Below are positions 1-4,988 of a DNA stretch of 8,609 nt, piece after piece. The stretch is from an uncultured Collinsella sp. (lineage in GTDB: Bacteria > Actinomycetota > Coriobacteriia > Coriobacteriales > Coriobacteriaceae), in assembly GCA_900554585.1 (NCBI GenBank), contig USHS01000042.1:1-8609 (forward strand), read 5' to 3'. Position numbers and translations under genes: made by a program. The notes below the pieces were generated by a model, which was given only the letters and a program-made list of their open reading frames with translations, was not told where the DNA came from and did not search any database. Each line of letters opens with the position of its first letter. The stretch's first letter is position 1.

Positions 1-58
1 GCATGTGTTAGGCGCGCCGCCAGCGTTCATCCTGAGCCAGGATCGAACTCTCCGTCCA
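1..58 (-). rRNA. rrs: 16S ribosomal RNA, 5' end only (partial)
   Basis: Read on the minus strand, this stretch contains GAGTTCGATCCTGGCTCAG, the universal 5' segment of bacterial 16S rRNA (the usual 27F primer site). It continues as GATGAACGCTGGCGGCG and CGCCTAACACATGC, which is also typical. The gene runs leftward out of the window, so only about the first 58 bases are present. The mature 5' end near position 58 is placed by aligning GAGTTCGATC with E. coli residues 9-18 and may be off by a few bases. The GGCGGCGCGCCTAACACATG variant fits Coriobacteriia such as Collinsella, which is inference from memory. Confidence 0.97.
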
Positions 59-158
59 AATATGTTGGGCTTCGAGCCCGTCCGGTCCTCTCAGTCATTC
101 GCTGATCGGTTCCGTTCGATTCATATGGTTCTATTAGATAGGAAAAGGAATTTCTCGG

Positions 159-176
159 GGCCGCCTCTCGGCGGCC
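159..176 (-). other. rRNA leader hairpin with GNRA-type loop
   Basis: As minus-strand RNA, this is a perfect 7-bp stem (GGCCGCC / GGCGGCC) closed by the tetraloop GAGA, a GNRA loop. No T-tract follows, so it is unlikely to be a terminator. It sits about 100 bases upstream of mature 16S. It may belong to the leader structure used in precursor processing or 30S assembly. Confidence 0.6.
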
Positions 177-200
177 TTGCGAAAAACAAATCCAAGTTAG

Positions 201-215
201 ACCATTTCAAATGGT
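201..215 (-). repeat. Short perfect inverted repeat in rRNA leader
   Basis: ACCATTT and AAATGGT flank a single central base. The sequence could form a small hairpin in the leader RNA or be a dyad site in DNA. It lies between the two stronger leader hairpins. No function is assigned. Confidence 0.4.
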
Positions 216-228
216 TCGATGTCTGCCC

Positions 229-255
229 GGATGCGACACCCGTAGGTGTCCATCC
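229..255 (-). other. Strong rRNA leader hairpin with UNCG-type loop
   Basis: Minus-strand RNA forms GACACC-UACG-GGUGUC, a 6-bp stem closed by C(UACG)G, which belongs to the very stable UNCG tetraloop class. After a single-base bulge, five more pairs (GGATG / CATCC) extend the stem to 11 bp. No T-tract follows. Position and stability suggest a structural element of the rRNA precursor rather than a terminator. Confidence 0.65.
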
Positions 256-317
256 TCGCAGTATCCGGTTCTCAAGGTGCACGCCTGCGCGGTACATCCG
301 GTCCGACCGGGCCGCGC

Positions 318-336
318 GGCAAGGAGATATATTGCC
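318..336 (-). repeat. Inverted repeat GGCAA...TTGCC around an AT-rich core
   Basis: Five-base arms GGCAA and TTGCC flank a nine-base core; on the minus strand the core reads TATATCTCC. The core is one of few AT-rich spots in a very GC-rich stretch. It could be a promoter -10 region or a leader hairpin. I cannot separate the two from sequence alone. Confidence 0.3.
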
Positions 337-397
337 AGACCGGAGGGGCCCCGGGGGCGGGAATCTGGGCGCACACATTTCCTACACAACTGTGCCC

Positions 398-418
398 TCA
401 ACTGACGCTTGCCAGTTG
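398..418 (-). repeat. Inverted repeat TCAACTG...CAGTTGA upstream of 16S
   Basis: Seven-base perfect arms flank an eight-base spacer, about 340 bases upstream of 16S and 48 bases after the pgm-like stop. No T-tract follows on the minus strand, so it is not a standard intrinsic terminator. It could be a protein-binding dyad near the rRNA promoter or a 3' hairpin on the pgm transcript. Confidence 0.35.
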
Positions 419-465
419 ATAGCTACCGCTTGCCGAGCACATCTTTATATAGAGTGGCCCCTTGG

Positions 466-1866
466 CTAGAGCCGATATGCGCCCCTGGCCAAAGCGCAGC
501 CGGCATCTAGCAGCTCATCGCGCTCCTCCACCGAAAAGCCCTCGGCGTACACGCGCACCACCGGTTCGGTCCCGCTGGGACGGATCAGCAGCCAGGTGTC
601 ATCCTCAAATGCCAGACGCAAGCCGTCCATATGGCTTACGCTCTGCGGCGCCTTGCCGCATATCGACTTGGGATTCACGCCGGGAAGCAGCGTGCGCAAC
701 GTCTCGGCATCCTCGGCCTCAAGGCGCAAATCTCGACGTCCGTAACTCGTCTTGCCAAAGCTCGCCTCGAGCTGATCGATAAGCACGCCCAAGGGCGCGC
801 CGGTCTTGGCCATGAGCTCGCACAAAATCAGGCAGGCAAGGATGCCGTCGCGCTCGGGCATGTGCGCGGCGATACCGATACCACCGGCCTCTTCACCGCC
901 CACGAGAACGCCGCCCTTCTTCATCTCGGCGGCTATATATTTAAAACCGACGGGCTTGATGACCACGCGGCAGCCGAGCGCCTCGGCAATGCGACGCACA
1001 AGCGTGGAGCATGAAAGGTTGACGACGACGCGTCCCTTCAGATTGCGATACTGGACCAAATCGCCCAAAACGAGCGCCATGATCTGATGTGGATGTATAT
1101 ATCTGCCGCGCTCATCAACCGCGCCGATACGATCGGCGTCGCCATCAGTCACCAGACCGGCGCACGCCCCGTCTTCGACAACTGCGCGCTCACAAGCATC
1201 CACCCACGGCTCGACCGGGTCGGGGCAGATATCTCCCCTATCGGTCGTCTCGTCGGCGTGAATCTCATGGACTTCGACGCCAAGCTCTCGAAGCAAGTCG
1301 GCAAGATATCCCTGCGCAGCTCCGCCCATGGGGTCAACCACCACACGCATATGCGCGGCGCGAATGGCATCCGCGTCGACAAACGATGCCACCGCTCGCA
1401 TATAGTCGGGAATGATATCTGCCGTGCGGTATTGCCCCTCAAGCCCCAGCGGCTCGGCGGCCATCGTCTCCTCGAGCTCTTCGATGACATCCTGGTTGGC
1501 CGTCGAGCCATCACCCATCCGCAGCTTGAGGCATAGATAGCCCTGCGGATGATGTGAGCCCGTCACCATAAGCGCGCCGCATGCCTCGCCGTCATACGCA
1601 GCCGCCCACGTAAGAGCGGGAGTCGGCACCGGTCGAGACACGAGCACGGCATCGAGCCCGTGGGCGGCAATCACGCCCGCCGCGAGCTCGGCGAACTCGC
1701 GCGCTTGCGGCCGAGTATCAAATCCTACATATACCGTTTTACCGGGATTCGTCTTTTGCCATAGCCTGCCGATAGCATCAGTGACACGAGCGACGTTGTT
1801 GATAGTAAAGTCTCCGTCGACGCGAGCTCGCCAACCGTCAGTTCCAAAGTGAATTATCGCGCACAC
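466..1866 (-). CDS. Phosphoglucomutase/phosphomannomutase family protein
   Basis: This is an alpha-D-phosphohexomutase, which moves phosphate between C1 and C6 of glucose or mannose through a phosphoserine enzyme in the cytoplasm. All four active-site loops are visible: the phosphoserine loop TGSHHP with catalytic Ser about 104, the Mg-binding DGDADR about 241-246, the sugar-binding loop GGEEAGG about 323-329, and the phosphate-binding RPSGTEP about 429-435. The N-terminus FGTDGWR is also typical. The product is 466 residues, normal for the family. I chose the GTG at 1866 because GAGGTG lies 7 bases upstream and homology begins a few residues in; the frame stays open to 1944, but those residues look non-homologous. 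The phosphoserine loop reads SHHPQGYLCLK where many relatives have SHNPxxYNGxK. Substrate preference (glucose or mannose) cannot be told. It lies directly upstream of the 16S leader on the same strand. Confidence 0.93.
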   Translation of the reverse strand: MCAIIHFGTDGWRARVDGDFTINNVARVTDAIGRLWQKTNPGKTVYVGFDTRPQAREFAELAAGVIAAHGLDAVLVSRPVPTPALTWAAAYDGEACGALMVTGSHHPQGYLCLKLRMGDGSTANQDVIEELEETMAAEPLGLEGQYRTADIIPDYMRAVASFVDADAIRAAHMRVVVDPMGGAAQGYLADLLRELGVEVHEIHADETTDRGDICPDPVEPWVDACERAVVEDGACAGLVTDGDADRIGAVDERGRYIHPHQIMALVLGDLVQYRNLKGRVVVNLSCSTLVRRIAEALGCRVVIKPVGFKYIAAEMKKGGVLVGGEEAGGIGIAAHMPERDGILACLILCELMAKTGAPLGVLIDQLEASFGKTSYGRRDLRLEAEDAETLRTLLPGVNPKSICGKAPQSVSHMDGLRLAFEDDTWLLIRPSGTEPVVRVYAEGFSVEERDELLDAGCALARGAYRL

Positions 1867-1990
1867 GCGCAGACACCTCGCAGTGTTTGGATCATGGTAC
1901 GCATGAGGTATACCCGCAACGGGCATCCGGCAAGCCGCCGGCACGCTCGTTCACCGTTTAGGCAAAAGCGTCGAGGTGCGCACCGACAAC
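1867..1990 (-). promoter_or_regulatory. Upstream region of the pgm-like gene
   Basis: About 124 bases separate the terminator of the methyltransferase operon from the pgm-like GTG start, so the gene probably has its own promoter here. It contains the 8-bp palindrome GGTATACC (1907-1914), which includes a TATACC hexamer on the minus strand, and a GC-rich inverted repeat (CCGGC/GCCGG) near 1927-1941. No -35/-10 pair with good spacing is obvious. Confidence 0.35.
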
Positions 1991-2016
1991 AAAAAAACCG
2001 CCCCAGCGGGGGCGGT
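1991..2016 (-). terminator. Intrinsic terminator of the dtxR-like/methyltransferase operon
   Basis: On the minus strand, a perfect 8-bp GC-rich stem (ACCGCCCC / GGGGCGGT, arms 2009-2016 and 1997-2004) with a four-base loop runs straight into seven T residues (1997-1991). It begins 25 bases after the methyltransferase stop codon. This is a textbook Rho-independent terminator. Confidence 0.93.
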
Positions 2017-2041
2017 GATTCGATACTCCCATTTTCGGGTT

Positions 2042-2935
2042 CTATATATTGAGCGCATCTGCCATAGCGGCTGTCGTAACCGCCGTGGTTCCGCAGCAGC
2101 TGCCTACCATTGCGGCGCCCGCCCGCTTCCACTCGACGCATGCGCGAGCGAAGGCTTCGGGGTCCTCATGCCACACGGGACCATCCTGTGTCTGAACCGG
2201 ATTTCCCGCATTGGGACGCACCGTGACGGGAGTAGTCGCCGATGCAACCATCCTGGGCACCGCCGCGTTCGCGGCCGCAAGCGAACAGCAATTAACACCA
2301 ACCGAGTTTGCGCCGTGTTTTTCGGCGTACAAAACGGCTGCCTCGATGTTGAGGCCATCGCCCAACAGGTCGCCTTTATCGTCAACGACAAAACTCACCA
2401 GGACAGGCATACCGTCGGCGGCATCTCGGGCGCCGGCAAGCATGGGCTGCAAATTACGGATAGACGTCACCGTCTCGATCAGCAGACCGTCAACACCAGC
2501 ATTGAGCAAGGCGTGCGCTTGTTCGCGCGCAATGCCTCGGATTTCACGATACTCGGCAGAGTCCTCGGCAAACCACTCAATACAAATCGGGCCCATCGAG
2601 CCCAGCAGCAGCTGTGGGTGCGCCTGGCGAGCATCGTCGACGGCCCCGCGATTGACCTCCACCACGGACGGCGCAATCTGGTCGTGCTTGAGGGCATAGC
2701 TTGATGCCTGAAAGGTGTTGGTAATGAGCACCTGCGCGCCGGCGGCGACATACAAGCGATGGATACGAGAAACGGTCTGCGGCTCTGCCAGATTCCAAAA
2801 CACCGGTGGAATGTCGGCGGCATCGTACTCACTCAACAGAACACTGCCCATGGGGCCCTGCGCCAACAAGGTCTCGCTCGACAAGCGGCGCGTAAGTTCC
2901 TCGGCACCAAAGCGGTTGTAATAACTCGTATCCAT
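2042..2935 (-). CDS. Homocysteine S-methyltransferase family protein
   Basis: A 297-residue stand-alone homocysteine-binding (pfam S-methyl_trans) domain. The family moves a methyl group to homocysteine to form methionine, with homocysteine activated by a zinc bound to three cysteines. The zinc ligands are visible: Cys216 in GVNC and Cys280-Cys281 in GSCCGT. Other family marks are GPMGSVL near 27-33, ITNTFQAS near 71-78 and DGLLIET near 149-155. The length matches MmuM-type enzymes that use S-methylmethionine or S-adenosylmethionine; it also matches the first module of cobalamin-dependent MetH. No folate- or B12-binding domain is present here, so the methyl donor is unknown. The ATG at 2935 follows the upstream regulator's stop by 10 bases, with GCGGGA and GAGGAA as possible ribosome-binding sequences, so the two are almost certainly cotranscribed. 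It ends just before a strong terminator. Confidence 0.92.
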   Translation of the reverse strand: MDTSYYNRFGAEELTRRLSSETLLAQGPMGSVLLSEYDAADIPPVFWNLAEPQTVSRIHRLYVAAGAQVLITNTFQASSYALKHDQIAPSVVEVNRGAVDDARQAHPQLLLGSMGPICIEWFAEDSAEYREIRGIAREQAHALLNAGVDGLLIETVTSIRNLQPMLAGARDAADGMPVLVSFVVDDKGDLLGDGLNIEAAVLYAEKHGANSVGVNCCSLAAANAAVPRMVASATTPVTVRPNAGNPVQTQDGPVWHEDPEAFARACVEWKRAGAAMVGSCCGTTAVTTAAMADALNI

Positions 2936-2945
2936 ATATATCCCG

Positions 2946-3374
2946 CTATTCCTCGACGCTGATTCCCTGCTTTTCGAGATAGGCGAGCCAGCGGTTCATC
3001 GTGTCCTCGGATAGAGCATGCTCCATCATGCAGGCCTCGGAATCGGCTCGCTCAAATTCGACACCGAGCTCCTGAACCAAAAACGTGCGGACCAGACGAT
3101 GGCGATACCAGATAGCCGAGCCGACCTCGCGCCCACGGTCAGTCAGGATAACTTTGCCGTAGTGAGACTGTTCGACAAGTTCAGATGCCTTGAGAGCCGA
3201 AACCGCCTTGTTGACCGATGCCTTCGAGACGCCAAGGCGCTGTGCGATATCGACCGACCGCACGCCGCCGGTCTCCCCATCTTCGCTTTCGATGCGAACC
3301 ATGCACTCCAAGTAGTCTTCGTTCGCCACCGTTAGGTGTAGCTCGCGCGAGCTATTTGTCGTATCCATGAACAT
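2946..3374 (-). CDS. DtxR/MntR-family metal-dependent transcriptional regulator
   Basis: About 142 residues with a winged helix-turn-helix (VDIAQRLGVSKASVNKAV) followed by the dimerisation and metal-binding helices of the DtxR/MntR family. The segment EDYLEC near the N-terminus places Asp and Glu as in MntR Asp8 and Glu11. YRHRLVRTFL supplies the His77 equivalent. EACMMEH supplies Cys, Glu and His, where Cys is the DtxR/IdeR type rather than the MntR Glu. There is no C-terminal SH3-like domain, so it is the short MntR-like form. Such repressors bind DNA with Mn(II), Fe(II) or another divalent metal. I chose ATG 3374 because AGAAGG lies 5 bases upstream; ATG 3368 is a close alternative and a GTG at 3389 lacks a ribosome-binding site. 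It is the first gene of an operon with the methyltransferase. The metal sensed cannot be decided from sequence. Confidence 0.92.
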   Translation of the reverse strand: MFMDTTNSSRELHLTVANEDYLECMVRIESEDGETGGVRSVDIAQRLGVSKASVNKAVSALKASELVEQSHYGKVILTDRGREVGSAIWYRHRLVRTFLVQELGVEFERADSEACMMEHALSEDTMNRWLAYLEKQGISVEE

Positions 3375-3399
3375 CCGTCCCTTCTGCACTCAATGGCTG

Positions 3400-3405
3400 A
3401 TTCTA
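3400..3405 (-). promoter_or_regulatory. Candidate -10 element for the dtxR-like operon
   Basis: TAGAAT on the minus strand matches five of six bases of the sigma-70 -10 consensus. It would start transcription near 3393, about 20 bases before the chosen ATG. The -35 position at 17-base spacing falls inside the 20-bp palindrome and does not resemble TTGACA. Confidence 0.45.
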
Positions 3406-3421
3406 CCCCATCCAAGCGTCG

Positions 3422-3441
3422 CGGTATGCCGCGGCATACCG
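3422..3441. promoter_or_regulatory. Perfect 20-bp palindrome, presumed operator between dtxR-like gene and pepT
   Basis: CGGTATGCCGCGGCATACCG is its own reverse complement over all 20 bases. It lies in the 114-base gap between two divergent genes, one of which encodes a dimeric DtxR-type regulator. It covers the -35 position of candidate promoters on both strands. Palindrome length fits DtxR/IdeR operators (about 19 bp), though the sequence differs from the classic TTAGGTTAG-type half-site. Binding by the adjacent regulator is inference. Confidence 0.65.
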
Positions 3442-3444
3442 TGC

Positions 3445-3450
3445 TAGAGT
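3445..3450 (+). promoter_or_regulatory. Candidate extended -10 element for pepT
   Basis: TGC-TAGAGT forms an extended -10 (TGn plus TANNNT) just after the palindrome. Transcription would start near 3457, giving a leader of about 32 bases before the pepT ATG. There is no TTGACA-like -35; the extended -10 or an activator could compensate. Confidence 0.4.
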
Positions 3451-3488
3451 TCTTGTTGCACACGACGACCAAGATTGGAGCGATCTTT

Positions 3489-4736
3489 ATGGAAAACACC
3501 ACCACGGACCCCGACGTCCTCGAGCGTTTTTTGCGCTATGTCCAGATCAACACGCAGTCCGAGGATGCCAACTGCGACCAGGTGCCGTCGAGCACCGTAC
3601 AGTTCGACCTTGCCAACGTGCTTGCCGAAGAACTTCGCGAGCTGGGTGCAACCGATGCCCATGTAACCGAAAACGCCTATGTCTGCGCGCACATTCCCGC
3701 TAGCGCCGGTTCCGAGAATAAGCCCGCCCTGGGCCTGATCGCGCACCTCGATACCACCGAGGTCGCGCCGGGCGCCGGCGTAGCGCCGCACATCGTGCAC
3801 TACGAGGGCGGCGACCTGGTTTGTGGCATCGTTGACGGCAAGCCCGTGTCCATGAGCACCGCCAAGCTTCCTGCCCTCAACAACCTGGTGGGTGAGGACC
3901 TTGTCTGCACCGACGGAACTACGCTGCTGGGCGCCGACGACAAGGCGGGTGTCGCCGAAATCATGGCGCTTGTCGCACGCATCGCGCAGGATCCCTCCCT
4001 GCCCCATCCCGCGCTCGGCATTTGCTTCTGCCCGGACGAGGAAATCGGTCACGGTGCCGAGCTGTTGGATATCGAGGCCTTCGGCTGCAAGTACGCTTAC
4101 ACGGTCGACGGCGGTCCGGTTGGCGAGCTTGAGTGGGAGTGCTTCAACGCCGCCGAGGCAACCGTTCGCTTTGAGGGCCAGTCCATTCACCCCGGCGACG
4201 CCAAGGGGCGCATGGTCAACGCGGGCAACCTGTTCTGCGACTTCAACGCCCTGCTCCCCTACGAGCAGCGCCCGGAATACACCGAGGGCTACGAGGGCTT
4301 CTATCACCTTGAGGGCGTCTCGGCAACGGTCGACCATGCCACGGCGCGCTATATCGTCCGTGATCACGATGCCGCCAAGTTCCAGCAGAAACTCGAGCTG
4401 ATGAATGCCGCCGCCGCACTGCTCAACCAGCGACTGGGCGAGGAGCGCGTAACGGTCGAGATTAAGCAGCAGTATCGAAATATGGCCGAGATCGTTCGTG
4501 ACTATCCCGAGCTTATTGATGTTGCCAAGGAAGCCTACCTTGCCTGCGGCGTTGAGCCCCAAGTACTGCCGATTCGCGGCGGCACCGACGGCGCACAGCT
4601 GTCGTTCCGCGGCCTGCCCTGCCCCAACCTCTCGACAGGCGGCTACTGTTACCACGGCGTCAACGAGTTTGTCCCGGTCAGCTCGCTCGTCAAGATGACC
4701 GACGTCCTGCAGGAGCTCGTCGCCCGTTTCGCATAA
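3489..4736 (+). CDS. pepT: Peptidase T (aminotripeptidase, M20B family)
   Basis: A cytoplasmic di-zinc metallopeptidase that removes the N-terminal residue from tripeptides. M20 motifs appear in order: HLDT with His86 and Asp88, GADDKAG with bridging Asp150, PDEEIG with catalytic Glu184 and ligand Glu185, VDGGP with Asp207, and YHGVNEF with His389. STGGYCYHG matches the PepT C-terminal signature. The product is 415 residues, close to the usual 408-413. I chose ATG 3489 because GGAG lies 8 bases upstream and the family N-terminus starts here; the frame is open back to 3393, but that would run through the promoter and palindrome. It is the only plus-strand gene, divergent from the dtxR-like operon, and ends in a strong terminator. 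Peptide-derived methionine could link it loosely to the methyltransferase, which is speculation. Confidence 0.95.
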   Translation: MENTTTDPDVLERFLRYVQINTQSEDANCDQVPSSTVQFDLANVLAEELRELGATDAHVTENAYVCAHIPASAGSENKPALGLIAHLDTTEVAPGAGVAPHIVHYEGGDLVCGIVDGKPVSMSTAKLPALNNLVGEDLVCTDGTTLLGADDKAGVAEIMALVARIAQDPSLPHPALGICFCPDEEIGHGAELLDIEAFGCKYAYTVDGGPVGELEWECFNAAEATVRFEGQSIHPGDAKGRMVNAGNLFCDFNALLPYEQRPEYTEGYEGFYHLEGVSATVDHATARYIVRDHDAAKFQQKLELMNAAAALLNQRLGEERVTVEIKQQYRNMAEIVRDYPELIDVAKEAYLACGVEPQVLPIRGGTDGAQLSFRGLPCPNLSTGGYCYHGVNEFVPVSSLVKMTDVLQELVARFA

Positions 4737-4762
4737 GACTGGCTGCATAAGTCCAAAAGGCG

Positions 4763-4799
4763 AATCGCCCCGTCCTCAACCGAGAACGGGGCGATTTTT
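4763..4799 (+). terminator. Intrinsic terminator of pepT
   Basis: An 11-bp stem (AATCGCCCCGT 4763-4773 with ACGGGGCGATT 4786-4796) is extended inside by CTC/GAG after one mismatch, with loop AACC. A run of five T follows (4795-4799, overlapping the stem base). It begins 26 bases after the pepT stop. The minus strand also has a short T run beyond the stem, so it may act both ways. Confidence 0.92.
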
Positions 4800-4875
4800 G
4801 GTGCAAGAAAAGTAGTCGGCATCGCAGGTTGAACCAACGTCAGCGAGCGACGTCCAAGGCGAACAAGTTGGCATG

Positions 4876-4917
4876 AAAAAGGCAGGGCATTGACCTTCTG
4901 GTCATGCCCTGCCTTTT
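4876..4917 (-). terminator. Bidirectional intrinsic terminator after the lcp gene
   Basis: A long stem of about 18 bp, with one bulged base at 4891 and loop TTCT on the plus strand, pairs 4877-4895 with 4900-4917. On the minus strand the hairpin ends in five T residues (4880-4876), 72 bases after the lcp stop codon. On the plus strand it ends in four T, so it can also back up pepT termination. Its main role is probably to end the murA-lcp transcript. Confidence 0.87.
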
Positions 4918-4961
4918 GAATGACAAATTGTCGCTCTGGGCGTCGCGCAGCGTCGAGCCGC

Positions 4962-4985
4962 TACGCGGGCTGGTAAGCCCGCGTA
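4962..4985 (-). other. Perfect 10-bp hairpin immediately after the lcp stop codon
   Basis: TACGCGGGCT and AGCCCGCGTA pair perfectly around a four-base loop. The hairpin starts only 3 bases past the lcp stop on the minus strand. No T-tract follows, so it is not a standard terminator; it may protect the mRNA 3' end or help the terminator 45 bases further on. Confidence 0.55.
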
Positions 4986-4988
4986 ACT

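Larger units (their letters stand above)
59..465 (-). promoter_or_regulatory. 16S rRNA leader and presumed rRNA promoter region
   Basis: This 407-base stretch lies between the pgm-like stop codon and the 16S 5' end. It holds no convincing protein gene. On the minus strand it should contain the rRNA promoter(s) and the precursor leader. It carries several inverted repeats, listed separately. TTGAGAAC at 268-275, inside CCTTGAGAACCGGATACTG, and TTGTTTTTCGCAAGG near 176-190 resemble the box A-type antitermination elements of rRNA leaders; this is resemblance only. AT-rich candidates for a -10 element are TATATAAA near 446-453 and AATATATC near 325-333. Neither has a recognisable TTGACA-type -35 at normal spacing, so I do not assign a transcription start. 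No hairpin plus T-tract terminator is seen on the minus strand between pgm and 16S. Confidence 0.6.

Noticed and set aside
321..334. AAGGAG followed by TTG on the plus strand as a translation start
   Set aside because: The following frame runs through the 16S upstream region with no homology or conserved signal. The AT-rich core is better explained as leader or promoter sequence on the minus strand.
5..469. 154-codon plus-strand open frame across the 16S start and leader
   Set aside because: It runs antisense through the 16S 5' end and leader hairpins, and its translation shows no domain. It is a by-product of GC-rich sequence.
1867..1944. N-terminal extension of the pgm-like protein
   Set aside because: The added 26 residues do not look homologous, while the GTG at 1866 has a well-spaced GAGGTG site.
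1976..2704. 242-codon plus-strand open frame opposite the methyltransferase
   Set aside because: It starts inside the intrinsic terminator and is antisense to a gene with intact zinc-site motifs.
2936..3392. SAM- or methionine-responsive riboswitch ahead of the methyltransferase
   Set aside because: The methyltransferase follows the regulator by 10 bases, and the predicted operon leader is only about 20 bases, leaving no room for one.
3393..3488. N-terminal extension of pepT to an upstream in-frame ATG
   Set aside because: It would translate through the promoter and palindrome, lacks a good ribosome-binding site, and adds 32 residues absent from the family.
3444..4748. 434-codon minus-strand open frame opposite pepT
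   Set aside because: It is fully antisense to a gene with all M20 motifs, and its repetitive Val/Gly/Ala-rich translation is typical of mirror frames in GC-rich genes.
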